Shown here in pieces: positions 1-8,011 of a stretch of 64,000 nt of DNA. The stretch is from contig CBDBDZ010000014.1 of assembly GCA_965204215.1 (NCBI GenBank), forward strand, positions 1,116,001-1,180,000. Reading direction: 5' to 3'. Within the stretch, counting starts at the first letter, position 1, and each line of letters opens with the position of its first letter. Origin of the DNA: CBDBDZ01 sp965204215 (GTDB lineage: Bacteria > Pseudomonadota > Gammaproteobacteria > Pseudomonadales > GM7GCV1). The notes beneath the pieces were generated by a model. That model did no database searches. It worked only from the letters and a program-made list of their open reading frames with translations, and was not told the DNA's origin. Position numbers and translations under genes: made by a program.

Positions 1-979
1 TTGCCTGGGGAATTTTGCTGTAGTCACTGGCTTTAATGTTGGGGTGGTGATCTTTCTGTTTTTTAATAGTGCGCGGTAATAACGCCACTGTTCTACCTTT
101 GGCACCAATTAATTTGGTATCGGCTTCACTTAATACCGCAACAGGATAATTACCCTGCGGATTGCTGTGCCAATAATCAAACGCCTCGCTGGCAAGTAGC
201 GATTCAATAGCAGCTGCACCCAGTTCTGGGCTGCGGTTAACTTTATTGGTAAGGGCATTGAGTATGCCGTATTGCCTTTCTCCAAAGTTGTAATCAAATC
301 CAGGGTCTACCCCCACAGGGACATTGACAATTTCACCCGTGCGTTTATTCACCCATTCGCGCTGGCGAAGCGGTGGGGCTTCTTTGGTCATGTATCGACC
401 AGTATTTTTTAAGTGCTCAAATTCGCGGCGACTTACTTGCCGAACCCGACACTTGCAACCATGACCATTGGGGGGAAAGTTGGTTTTCCAAAATGAGTCA
501 TCAACTGGTAATAAATAACCTGCCCAATCGACATGCTGTTCTCTATGCTCTTTACTGGGTCCTAACTCATACAATAAATAAGGGTGGGTTTTTTTTGTTT
601 GTTCCACCCGCTGCCACTGCCCAGCTGCTCGGGCGGTGCGCATATTGGTTTGGTAGATGGTTTTTAAACGCCGAAGGCTACCCAGTTGCACTTCAACCAA
701 TTTGCCTGTCAATGGATCAAGCTGTTCTTTTTTACCCCACCAGCCTTTACCTTGTAAATAGGGAGTAGCTTGTTTTTTAAATTGGTGAAAGGTGCTGCCG
801 TCACGCAAATTGTTTGCTAATAGCTGTTGCAGTTCTGAGAGCATATCCAGCTGCATCATCTTGGCAACGGTAAAACTTATGGCGTGTTCCTCGCGCCATA
901 CATCGGCATAGTTAAACGATGGTTTTAAGCCCTTACGTTTGAAATAATCAAGGGCTTGTTTAGGCGGTTTCGCGCGCAT
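1..979 (-). CDS. Mu gpF-like minor head protein (phage head morphogenesis), partial
   Basis: This frame opens with ATG at 979 and stays open to the window edge, giving about 326 residues of the N-terminal part. The readable protein starts MRAKPPKQALDYFKRKG. It contains a FPPNGHGCKCRV segment, the Pro-rich/Cys-x-Cys signature typical of the Mu F / SPP1 gp7 head morphogenesis family. The start overlaps the end of the portal gene by 20 bases, as expected for the portal-gpF pair. In the family, gpF is a minor capsid protein needed for head assembly. The gene is cut by the window edge, not visibly broken. Confidence 0.85.
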   Translation of the reverse strand, partial: MRAKPPKQALDYFKRKGLKPSFNYADVWREEHAISFTVAKMMQLDMLSELQQLLANNLRDGSTFHQFKKQATPYLQGKGWWGKKEQLDPLTGKLVEVQLGSLRRLKTIYQTNMRTARAAGQWQRVEQTKKTHPYLLYELGPSKEHREQHVDWAGYLLPVDDSFWKTNFPPNGHGCKCRVRQVSRREFEHLKNTGRYMTKEAPPLRQREWVNKRTGEIVNVPVGVDPGFDYNFGERQYGILNALTNKVNRSPELGAAAIESLLASEAFDYWHSNPQGNYPVAVLSEADTKLIGAKGRTVALLPRTIKKQKDHHPNIKASDYSKIPQA

Positions 980-2513
980 TGCCTTCACCGCGAGCTTTGA
1001 ATAAGGCAGTGGCCAATGCGTCTATTAGCACTGTATTATCACCTTGTAATAATGAGGGTAATAGTTGGGCGAGTTCTTCAGCTGAATTTGTACGGTTGAT
1101 AACCGCCTCAATAGCATCAAATTCAGGTTGTAGTTGAGGCTCCCAATCGTCTAATTCATCATCAATTAATGCCTCGACCTCTTGTTGACGATTGAGTGCA
1201 ACCGTGGCGGAACCAGACTTCTGTTCAGGGGTGCTGGCACCTTGAGCAGTTGGTAAAGTACCGCCTAGAATTTCTTCACCGTCTTGGGGTTTGCGAAAAC
1301 CCAGTTTGTCGCGCACTTCGTCGGCTGACACTTGCAAGCCCTGGGGCAGTAATTTTGCCAGAGCTTCGCTTTTGGTTTTAATGTCTTCAGGTTCATCAAC
1401 CTGAAAGCGAACCTGCGGGTAGCGTTGTTGTGGTCCGTAATTAAAGGCTATAAATGGGCGTATTAAATCCCTGTTAATGGTGCGTTCAAGCTGTCTTACA
1501 TCGGCTTTAACTAATTCCAAACGCACTTCGTTATGCACCTGTGCTTGACTTTGACTACTACCGTCTTCGGTGGTCATCGTCTGACCCAATACCCCTTTGC
1601 TAACTTGCTTATCAAGAAACTCACACAGCCCTTGATAGAGCTTATCACCATTATTACTGGCGGCGCGTTCCACCAACTCAAATTTCATGCTCTCTGGCAT
1701 GATGGCTCTGGCATCTGAACCTATATTCATAATGGCGCGGCGCAGGGTGTTCTTTTCTTCTGGCGTTGCCGTATTGCCGTATTTACCAACCATGATAGGC
1801 ATTCCAAATATTTCTGCAAAGTTCATCCAGTCCGACATGGCAAACGATTTAAGCATATAGGCAATGGATGCCATGCGTGCCAGTGCGCCGCGAACTGGAA
1901 TGCCGCATTTGATTTTGGGCATGTGTACAATAAAGCGATAGTCTGGCAGTGGTTCGCCTTCGGTGGGGTTGTTGTCAGTAATCAATAACAGTTCTCTGCC
2001 TGTGCGCCTGTCAAACTTAAAAAAGCGAGGATCAATCCATTCATAGTTTACTGGCATCCATTGTCTGCTTGATGTCTCCCAGTCAATACGAGTAGCGGCA
2101 TAGCCTTTACCCAGGGCATCAAGTGAGCCATCTACCGCATCAGCAAACTCAGAGGCGTTCACCAGTTGGCGAACAGCTTCGGTGAGTTCCTGATCATGCT
2201 TGTCATCACTGGCAGATTCAACCGTAGGTTCAATACCGCTAATGGCTAATTTACGGGTTCTAAGCACACTGCCGTAGTGCAGGTCGCGTTCTTCCATTTC
2301 CTCTGCCAAGGTTAAAAAGTCGTGGCAATCAAAGCCATCTTCTGCCGCTTGCAGTACTCTATCCAAGTGTTGCGGCGTTAAATAGCGGGCAATGGATTGG
2401 TGATTCCACAGCGATCTAACACCTGTTAACTGTGCTTCTGCTATTTCTTCAGTGAGCGACTTTTTAACAATGGGGTTGCCTTGGGGGTCTAGTATATTGC
2501 TAACGTTATTCAT
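960..2513 (-). CDS. Mu gp29-like portal protein (DUF935)
   Basis: A 517-residue protein beginning MNNVSNILDPQGNPIVKK when read from the ATG at 2513. A longer frame starting at 2555 adds 14 residues that overlap the terminase and lack the family start, so 2513 is preferred; its ATG shares one base with the terminase stop. The N-terminal 'ILDPQGNPI' and the long alpha/beta body match Mu gp29 portals (DUF935), the dodecameric ring through which DNA enters the head. It lies between the terminase and gpF, as in Mu. Confidence 0.9.
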   Translation of the reverse strand: MNNVSNILDPQGNPIVKKSLTEEIAEAQLTGVRSLWNHQSIARYLTPQHLDRVLQAAEDGFDCHDFLTLAEEMEERDLHYGSVLRTRKLAISGIEPTVESASDDKHDQELTEAVRQLVNASEFADAVDGSLDALGKGYAATRIDWETSSRQWMPVNYEWIDPRFFKFDRRTGRELLLITDNNPTEGEPLPDYRFIVHMPKIKCGIPVRGALARMASIAYMLKSFAMSDWMNFAEIFGMPIMVGKYGNTATPEEKNTLRRAIMNIGSDARAIMPESMKFELVERAASNNGDKLYQGLCEFLDKQVSKGVLGQTMTTEDGSSQSQAQVHNEVRLELVKADVRQLERTINRDLIRPFIAFNYGPQQRYPQVRFQVDEPEDIKTKSEALAKLLPQGLQVSADEVRDKLGFRKPQDGEEILGGTLPTAQGASTPEQKSGSATVALNRQQEVEALIDDELDDWEPQLQPEFDAIEAVINRTNSAEELAQLLPSLLQGDNTVLIDALATALFKARGEGNARETA

Positions 2514-4030
2514 TATAAAATACCTCGGTGAGAGCCGTAGCGCGATGCATGGCAATAATTGTCTTGGTCGTCATCTTCTGAGCCTGGTACTGGATTTTTA
2601 ACGCTTTCATATTCATACAACACCAAATCCTGACAACTGGCGTACCATGCCAAACACAGTGCAACGGCGGTATCGCCATGCCGGTCTTTCTTTACTCCAG
2701 TGCGTACATCGGGCACTTTGGGAATACCTTTGATGACTTGTATGGCGCGAAGGTCTGCCGCTATGTCGGCATCTTTGGGTATGCTTATGGAGTCATCTTC
2801 AAAGGCGGCTTTAAAGGGTGGCATATTTTCCAGATACCAACGCTGGCTCAATTCGATTTTTTCAACACTGGAGCCGTATTTATTAGCCGCTTGCTCGGCT
2901 AAATAACCGCCATTACCTTTGTTATCTAATGCGCCAGCTTGTAGTCTGGGCAGCCTGTCAACAATATAAAACAACACCTGCTCTTGTTGCTTGTAGGGCA
3001 TATTGCGCAGCTCTACAATAAAGGGGCAATTGCGTTTTAACCCCTGGTCAATTTCCAATGGTGCAATTACTGTTAAGTCTGCCACCCTTGCAAAATCTTC
3101 AGCAAAGCAGTGGCGATTTTTGGGGTTGAGGGTTTTTAAAATTGGCAGTAAATTAACATCGCACCAGTCGCGAATTTCGGCTATTTTTAAATGCTCTGCC
3201 CAACTGTTAAAGTCATCGGTGCATTGATAGCGAATGACAGGGGCATCTACCATGCGTGCTTCAATTAATACACGGCTGATATAGGCACTGCCTGATTGCT
3301 TGGGTACGCAATAATATTCTTCCATTGCATCCTCTTGTGTCGCGGTAGCGCGAAGTAACCCAGCTTTCCATTCATCTTCTTTTTCCTGTGACCATTGCTG
3401 ACCGCTTACCTGACAAATACGCTTGTACAAGCCTTGCTCGCAAGCATCATCTAAAGTAATACGGTGTACTTTGTAGTCATTTCTGCTTGCTCTAGCATCA
3501 TTAATCAATTCATTAAAGGTACTATCTACGCCGTTGTGAGTGCTGATCAAACGTACCTTACTGCCCCACATGGTAAGGGCAAGTGCCGCTTTTAACACTT
3601 CGGGTAGGCGCTCATGAAAGGCGGCTTCATCAATGGTGACGTTGCCTTGCATACCACGCAAATTACTGGGGTTGGAACTAAGTGCCTGTACTTTAAAGCC
3701 ACTGGCAAAATGTACTACAAAGGTAAGTATGTCTTTGTCTTCATCGTTAAATACTTCCTCGGCAATATCACTGGCTGCCAGTTTGTACACACTTGCCCAC
3801 ATGGCAACGGCGTCGATAAATTCCCGTGCCATTTCTTTATTGGAACCGACATAAAAACAGTTGCAACCGCCTGCGGATTTTTGACTGGATGCAGTAAGCG
3901 CATCGTCAGCTGCTTGCGCCCAAGTCAAACCTGTGCGGCGTGACTTTTCAGCAATTTTTAATTGGCTGTTGTCCTCTATCCACCGTTTTTGATAGGGCAG
4001 TAATGGCTCGTTGGCATCATATTCATACAT
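2513..4030 (-). CDS. Mu gp28-like terminase large subunit
   Basis: A 505-residue packaging motor. An adenine/Walker A-like motif EKSRRTGLT lies at residues 28-36. A Walker B VTIDEAAFHE (Asp134-Glu135) follows. The C-terminal half is the nuclease-type domain of Mu gp28-like terminases, with the segment CFAEDFARVADLTV near residue 310. The family cuts and translocates phage DNA into the prohead by ATP hydrolysis. Start and stop overlap the neighbouring gp27 and portal genes by one base each, indicating tight translational coupling. Confidence 0.92.
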   Translation of the reverse strand: MYEYDANEPLLPYQKRWIEDNSQLKIAEKSRRTGLTWAQAADDALTASSQKSAGGCNCFYVGSNKEMAREFIDAVAMWASVYKLAASDIAEEVFNDEDKDILTFVVHFASGFKVQALSSNPSNLRGMQGNVTIDEAAFHERLPEVLKAALALTMWGSKVRLISTHNGVDSTFNELINDARASRNDYKVHRITLDDACEQGLYKRICQVSGQQWSQEKEDEWKAGLLRATATQEDAMEEYYCVPKQSGSAYISRVLIEARMVDAPVIRYQCTDDFNSWAEHLKIAEIRDWCDVNLLPILKTLNPKNRHCFAEDFARVADLTVIAPLEIDQGLKRNCPFIVELRNMPYKQQEQVLFYIVDRLPRLQAGALDNKGNGGYLAEQAANKYGSSVEKIELSQRWYLENMPPFKAAFEDDSISIPKDADIAADLRAIQVIKGIPKVPDVRTGVKKDRHGDTAVALCLAWYASCQDLVLYEYESVKNPVPGSEDDDQDNYCHASRYGSHRGIL

Positions 4031-4581
4031 TAGTCAGCCAGCCCCAGTATTTTATGCTTAATGGTTTTTATTGCATCGGCACTTAGCCCTTGTGCGCTGG
4101 CACTTTCTTCAACTTCTTGTGCTGCCAGTGCTGCCATTTCTTTTTTAGCTTCTCGTTCCCGCTTAATAACACTGTCTTCAGTAGCTTCTACCCGTTTTAT
4201 CACTAGCGATAAGTCCTTCATCATCGTCAAGGTACTCTCATCGGTAGGGTTTGCTCCTGCTGCTATTTTTACCGCTAGTGACGATAATATATTGCGTGTG
4301 GCTTTAGTTAAATCACTGTCACCAGTAAACACTTCATTCCAGGCATCTGCCAATTCCATTGATTCACGAATACGGTCAAACGATTCTTGTTCCCTTTGCG
4401 AAAACCGATTAAAGGCACTGCGGCTAATTGTTGCTTCAATGCCGCGATCAGCAAGCATGGCATTAACATTATCGCGAATTTCAATCTGGGTTAATTTTCG
4501 AGCCTCTAGCTGCGCTTTAGCATAGTTCTGAATGTCATCGGGCAGTACATCCAGCGATGACAATTTCCCACGACGTGCCAT
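4030..4581 (-). CDS. Mu gp27-like protein (DUF3486), probable small terminase-type DNA-binding protein
   Basis: A 183-residue protein starting MARRGKLSSLDVLPDDIQ. This opening and the following TQIEIRDNVNAMLADRG / SRSAFNRFSQ helix-turn-helix segment match DUF3486 (Mu gp27). In Mu-like phages it precedes the large terminase and is thought to be the DNA-recognition partner. The C-terminal half is charged and helical. It overlaps both neighbours by one base. The exact role is an inference from position and fold. Confidence 0.85.
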   Translation of the reverse strand: MARRGKLSSLDVLPDDIQNYAKAQLEARKLTQIEIRDNVNAMLADRGIEATISRSAFNRFSQREQESFDRIRESMELADAWNEVFTGDSDLTKATRNILSSLAVKIAAGANPTDESTLTMMKDLSLVIKRVEATEDSVIKREREAKKEMAALAAQEVEESASAQGLSADAIKTIKHKILGLAD

Positions 4582-4874
4582 TATTGTGGACTCGGACGTT
4601 TTACTCCTGGTACTGATACTTTGTTGTCAGCAACATCTAAACCACGTTGGGTGAGCTTGGCAACCTGTACGCTAAAAACCTGTTCAGTGGTAACTAAATC
4701 ATTTTCTGCTAACCATGCAAGTTGGATGTGAAGTTTATCACGACTAGGACGATGACCCAGCATATTTAACCCATCGCTGATAACGCTAGAGTTGGCGTCG
4801 TAGCCAGATGATTGCTTTAAAATACGCAAAACAGCAAGGCGCATATCTTCTATTTCAGCTTGCTTAAAATTCAT
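4581..4874 (-). CDS. Mu gp26-like winged-helix phage protein
   Basis: A 97-residue basic protein starting MNFKQAEIEDMRLAVLRILKQS. It is predicted as a compact winged helix: three helices, then a beta-wing segment with LVTTEQVFSVQVAKLTQRG. Proteins of this type occupy the gp26 place between DUF2730 (gp25) and DUF3486 (gp27) in Mu-like phages. The start overlaps the preceding gene by four bases (ATGA type). Function is unknown; a DNA- or RNA-binding role is inferred. Confidence 0.75.
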   Translation of the reverse strand: MNFKQAEIEDMRLAVLRILKQSSGYDANSSVISDGLNMLGHRPSRDKLHIQLAWLAENDLVTTEQVFSVQVAKLTQRGLDVADNKVSVPGVKRPSPQ

Positions 4875-5200
4875 TTCTTTTGATTCAATAAATAATCGTG
4901 AATACGTCCTAGTACTTTATTACTTTCGTCCACTTTGCCAGTGAGGTTATTATGCTCTTTGGCAAGTTCGTCAATGCGCTGGTGAATGCTCTTAATTTCA
5001 CCTTGCCCACCAGTGGTGTGTTTTAAACCCGTATCAATACGTTCTACTGCCTTTTCGACACTTTGAAGACGCTTGCAATGATCTTTAATAACGGTTTTAT
5101 TTTCCTTAGAGTTACTGGTTACCCATGCAAAGATAATGCCGCCAATGATAACAATAGATTGGATAATATCTAGCCAGAGTTTAAAGCCTAAAGAACTCAT
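4871..5200 (-). CDS. DUF2730 family (Mu gp25-like) membrane-anchored coiled-coil protein
   Basis: A 109-residue protein with one N-terminal membrane helix (about residues 8-28). A long charged coiled coil follows (KDHCKRLQSVEKAVERIDTG to the end). This layout and the position between a holin-like gene and gp26 match DUF2730 / Mu gp25. Function is unknown; a role in the lysis or membrane stage is conceivable. It overlaps both neighbours by four bases. Confidence 0.8.
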   Translation of the reverse strand: MSSLGFKLWLDIIQSIVIIGGIIFAWVTSNSKENKTVIKDHCKRLQSVEKAVERIDTGLKHTTGGQGEIKSIHQRIDELAKEHNNLTGKVDESNKVLGRIHDYLLNQKK

Positions 5201-5601
5201 TGTTTAATTGCCTTCAGTCCAAGTGCAGCAGATGCTGTGACCCATAGCAAAGTACTGTAATCCATACCTAGCTCATTCATTTCTCCTAGCATTGTTGCAG
5301 CAGCATTGGATAGTTCTGGCTTACCAAATGCTGCAAATATTGCTCCAACAATGAGCGTAATAAATGGTGAAAACACAATAACTGTGACAAATTCATCTTT
5401 CCATGTTTGACCCTGTAATCGCTGACCTATAAGCTCCCATTCTGATTCATTAAGTTGTATTTGAGTATCACCTTCTTGTTTACCTTGGGCTGTTTTAGCC
5501 TGAATGGATTGAACCACTTTTTTACGTTCTTCACGCTTTACAAAAACATTAGTAATGGGCTTGACGAGCCCTGTAACTGCACGGGTAACCCAATTAACCA
5601 T
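5197..5601 (-). CDS. Putative phage holin-like membrane protein
   Basis: A 134-residue protein from the ATG at 5601 (MVNWVTRAVTGLVKPITNV). A frame extending to 5652 runs into the upstream gene and is not favoured. A basic amphipathic N-terminus precedes two hydrophobic segments near residues 75-100 and 108-130. It sits directly after the DUF5675 gene, sharing one base with its stop, and before DUF2730. In Mu-like phages this place holds the holin that times lysis. The assignment rests on topology and position. Confidence 0.6.
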   Translation of the reverse strand: MVNWVTRAVTGLVKPITNVFVKREERKKVVQSIQAKTAQGKQEGDTQIQLNESEWELIGQRLQGQTWKDEFVTVIVFSPFITLIVGAIFAAFGKPELSNAAATMLGEMNELGMDYSTLLWVTASAALGLKAIKQ

Positions 5602-6035
5602 TAACCTGCCTCGCTCTGGTGTGGGCGATACTGAACTATGTCTAACACCCAATCACCATCGCCAAATTCTGCCCAGATTTCATCGCAGGCTTCGCGGCTC
5701 CTTAACACACTGGCGATATGGTTAGTATTTAGCTCCATTCCTGGCGCAATACAGCCGTGCAGTTCCTGACGATTATTATTAGGGTTAATAAAATAATTAG
5801 CTGGGTGTATTTCGATAGCGCTGCGCCCTGGAACATCTTGTAGCTGGTAGTATTTAAATCGCCCTGTGGTATCGCGCTTAACCCCATAAGTGGCTTCTGG
5901 AATACAACTTATATTGGGCTTGTTGTCTTCCCAAGGCGGTTCAACTGTATACAGCACTACACCCGAAGGTAATAGTAACCTGCCAAGCGTGCCGTGGGGA
6001 GTATATGCGAAGCGTTGTAAAGTAGCCGTTTTCAT
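5601..6035 (-). CDS. DUF5675 family protein, possible lysis-module enzyme
   Basis: A 144-residue protein from the ATG at 6035 (MKTATLQRFAYTPHGTLG). A GTG at 6044 would add three residues. The segments VLYTVEPPWEDNKPNISCIP, GRSAIEIHPANY and ELHGCIAPG are characteristic of DUF5675, a family common next to phage holins. The conserved His and Cys (IHPANY, HGCIAPG) recall L,D-transpeptidase-type folds, but catalysis is not established. No classical lysozyme or endolysin is seen in this prophage segment, so this may be the wall-active protein. The start codon lies inside a perfect inverted repeat (6033-6058). Confidence 0.7.
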   Translation of the reverse strand: MKTATLQRFAYTPHGTLGRLLLPSGVVLYTVEPPWEDNKPNISCIPEATYGVKRDTTGRFKYYQLQDVPGRSAIEIHPANYFINPNNNRQELHGCIAPGMELNTNHIASVLRSREACDEIWAEFGDGDWVLDIVQYRPHQSEAG

Positions 6036-6058
6036 AACTCGCACTATAGCGAGTTATG
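6033..6058. promoter_or_regulatory. Perfect 10-bp inverted repeat over the DUF5675 start codon
   Basis: CATAACTCGC (6033-6042), a 6-base spacer, then GCGAGTTATG (6049-6058). The arms are perfectly complementary, and the left arm contains the ATG of the lysis gene read on the minus strand. This could be an operator for a dimeric regulator at the start of the late block, or an mRNA hairpin that hides the start codon. No U-run follows on the coding strand, which argues against a terminator. Confidence 0.55.
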
Positions 6059-6136
6059 CCATCCTGAATGAATTAAAACTTTTTAATAAATTTTGGCTTC
6101 CAAATCAATAAACTGATTTATTTTGGATTGTCAAAT

Positions 6137-6898
6137 TTACAAATCCTCTAAAGGATAGTATGGCAACGTAATATCTTCTGGTTTCAACTTTCCTTTGAGC
6201 ATTTCAGAAATTGCTTTTTTTAAAGCGGGTTCATCAGTGTATGAACCTAAATCATCTTCTATTTGATATTTATCTCTATGCATATACCACATAACCTTAG
6301 TCATACTTTTTATTTGATCTACCTCACCTCTGTACGCTCGTACTTCCCAATTTCCATGTTTTAAATCTTTATTTTTATATCTATGGTCGCGATCTGTTCT
6401 AAAATATTCTGCTATGGCAATGCAAGAGCCTGTCCCAACTAAAATTTTATGTCCAAAGGATAGATGACAAGCTCTTACAAAGTCTACATCTTCTTGTTCA
6501 AGGTGTTTTATTGCAGCGTTTAATGTTGTATGAGCCCTTTCTTCAAAGGTTTTAGCTTCTGAAAATATAACCATTTCACCAATGCCCATTCCAGTTCCTA
6601 AATCATAAACTATAAAGTCTAAGGCTTGCTCTGTTGGAATATTTATTTTAGATTCATTTTGTGGGTCGTCTTCTGTTTCGTCAATGATACCCATTCCAAT
6701 ACCTAAAGCTAATAAAACAACAAAACTAACGAGCCATATCACTGTAGAAAAACAACCAGGAATGACATTAGCCTTAACGTTAATATCATTTTCTGATTCT
6801 CCTTTTTCTTCTAATTGTTGAATAGCCTTTTGTTTTAAACGTTTAAAAGACCAAACTGTTATAGCTATGCTGATTATAAATATGATAAATTCAACCAT
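6137..6898 (-). CDS. Uncharacterised membrane protein, probable prophage cargo
   Basis: A 253-residue protein. Helix 1 (about 2-17) is followed by a basic linker, then helix 2 (about 50-72, WLVSFVVLLALGIGMGII). After that comes a soluble domain of about 175 residues with ATLNAAIKHLEQEDVDFVRA and VGTGSCIAIAEYFRTD segments. I do not recognise the family. Codon use is more AT-rich than the flanking structural genes. The gene is separated by noncoding gaps on both sides and is absent from canonical Mu, so it looks like accessory cargo. A weak hairpin near 6095-6121 downstream of its stop could end its transcript. Confidence 0.6.
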   Translation of the reverse strand: MVEFIIFIISIAITVWSFKRLKQKAIQQLEEKGESENDINVKANVIPGCFSTVIWLVSFVVLLALGIGMGIIDETEDDPQNESKINIPTEQALDFIVYDLGTGMGIGEMVIFSEAKTFEERAHTTLNAAIKHLEQEDVDFVRACHLSFGHKILVGTGSCIAIAEYFRTDRDHRYKNKDLKHGNWEVRAYRGEVDQIKSMTKVMWYMHRDKYQIEDDLGSYTDEPALKKAISEMLKGKLKPEDITLPYYPLEDL

Positions 6899-6922
6899 TA
6901 TTACCTCTTTAAATGTTAATTA

Positions 6923-6943
6923 AACGCCCTTTATTAGAGCGTT
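6923..6943. other. Stem-loop resembling the right half of the nearby attC-like sites
   Basis: AACGC and GCGTT flank an 11-base loop. The core CGCCCTTTATT is identical to the right half of the attC-like site at 7932-8005 (7983-7993). It may be a remnant attC or a simple attenuator between 6954-7373 and 6137-6898. The complementarity rule seen for the two full sites is not met here. Confidence 0.35.
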
Positions 6944-6953
6944 GTTGATTGTA

Positions 6954-7373
6954 TTACTCAAGCTCGTCTCCTTCAAGAATCCAACTCAAATCGGTTAGCT
7001 TTTCTTCAAGAGGCACATCACGAGTTGACCGTGGCTTTGACGCTTTGATTTTTTTTCTGTTAAGAATCTCTAAATACTCAAAATGATATTGTTTAGCATC
7101 TTCCCAACCGCATTCATTCAACCAAGTTGAAGCGTGTAAAATAAAGGTTTGCTCTCTACCTTGTTCTAAAACCAATTGTGAATAACGCCACATACCTTCG
7201 CAGATGGCTCGCGGTTCAATACGTTCTATTTTCTTATGTTTGCCAGTCACAATTGATATAAATATTCCACGTGCCTTCATTCGTTTAACCTTACGAGGGT
7301 AATGCATCCAAAACACCTCATCAAACCATTGTTCGGGGGTTCTGGTATCGGTGGATGGGAAGTTATTTGGCAT
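6954..7373 (-). CDS. Phage protein with replication-protein-like FW-YPRK motif
   Basis: A 139-residue basic protein. The N-terminal segment EQWFDEVFWMHYPRKVKRMKA resembles the 'FW..YP.K..K..A' motif found in many phage replication and helicase-loader-type proteins. A conserved-looking Trp-rich stretch follows (FILHASTWLNECGWED). The C-terminus is acidic. The function in a Mu-like phage, which replicates by transposition, is unclear, so this could be acquired accessory DNA. Start ATG at 7373. Confidence 0.6.
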   Translation of the reverse strand: MPNNFPSTDTRTPEQWFDEVFWMHYPRKVKRMKARGIFISIVTGKHKKIERIEPRAICEGMWRYSQLVLEQGREQTFILHASTWLNECGWEDAKQYHFEYLEILNRKKIKASKPRSTRDVPLEEKLTDLSWILEGDELE

Positions 7374-7417
7374 TGTCGTGTTTGTAATGTAATTGCGACT
7401 TGTCGTCTAATAACGTG

Positions 7418-7912
7418 TTATAAGTCATAAGGTTCAAGTTGTTTACTGGCAGGGACATACAAAGGGTGTCGTGGGAGACCATCTTTGGTTTTTCCGAGGC
7501 AATAAACCTGTTCAGCCAAATATTTTAGATGTCGCTTTACTTGTGAGTCTCTTTCCCTAAATGAGCCGTGTACTCCCCATGCAGCTACCACTAGCGACGC
7601 TTCTTTAACCCAGTCAAATAAATAGTAATCACTGACTGATATATTAGGTTCGCTACAAGTTTTTAATTCCTTTGGATCAGTATGTCGGCTACTAAATAAA
7701 TTAAGCATGACAATACCGCCATAACCCCAGTCTCGTGCAAAACGTTTACAACGCCTAATAGTTGGGTCATCTTCATTTGAGTCAGCAGTAGATGGGTTTA
7801 ATCCAATAAAAGCAACTATCCCATCGTTCTTGCTCCAGACGCGAGTCAAAGTAAACCTATGTTTTAAATCGCTTGATAGGTTAGCGTCACCTACTTCAAA
7901 TAAATCATTCAT
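7418..7912 (-). CDS. DUF1643 family protein
   Basis: A 164-residue protein with VAFIGLNPSTADSNEDDPTIRRCKRF (residues about 32-57), GGIVMLNLFSSR and LVVAAWGVHG segments, the signatures of DUF1643. The family is frequent in phages, plasmids and integron cassettes. Its fold resembles uracil-DNA glycosylase-like/Rossmann nucleotide-binding proteins, but no activity is established. The gene lies between the core sequences GTTATAAGTC (7417-7426) and its complement (7929-7938). It therefore fills a cassette-like unit and probably arrived as one. Confidence 0.85.
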   Translation of the reverse strand: MNDLFEVGDANLSSDLKHRFTLTRVWSKNDGIVAFIGLNPSTADSNEDDPTIRRCKRFARDWGYGGIVMLNLFSSRHTDPKELKTCSEPNISVSDYYLFDWVKEASLVVAAWGVHGSFRERDSQVKRHLKYLAEQVYCLGKTKDGLPRHPLYVPASKQLEPYDL

Positions 7913-7931
7913 AATTTTCTCTTAGTTAGAC

Positions 7932-8005
7932 TTATAACAACAGCAATCAAAGTCGCTACGCTGGACTCAAGCCTACGGCTTTCGCCCTTTATTGCGCGGT
8001 TAGAT
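7932..8005 (+). repeat. attC-like recombination site (integron cassette site) 2
   Basis: A 74-bp imperfect palindrome. Outer cores are TTATAAC (left) and GTTAGAT (right, fits GTTRRRY); inner arms are GCAAT/ATTGC and AAAG/CTTT. It shares AACAGCAATCAAAG and TTTATTGCG with the site at 9019-9089. The left core extended (GACTTATAAC, 7929-7938) complements GTTATAAGTC at 7417-7426 across the DUF1643 gene. The right core extended (GTTAGATTCT, 7999-8008) complements AGAATCTAAC at 9016-9025 across the methyltransferase gene. That is the pattern left by integron cassette integration. The AACAAC..TCAAA arm on the left suggests plus orientation, which would put the genes antisense to their attC. Confidence 0.72.
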
Positions 8006-8011
8006 TCTTTA

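Noticed and set aside
373..768. 131-codon plus-strand open frame
   Set aside because: It lies antisense to the gpF-like gene, whose minus-strand protein has a recognisable family signature; the plus-strand frame has none.
3614..3943. 109-codon plus-strand frame within the terminase gene
   Set aside because: Antisense shadow of the terminase, no ribosome binding site or family resemblance.
6137..6953. Treating the unknown membrane gene as a third integron cassette
   Set aside because: The complementary 10-base cores that define the other two units are not found around it; only a half-site-like stem is present.
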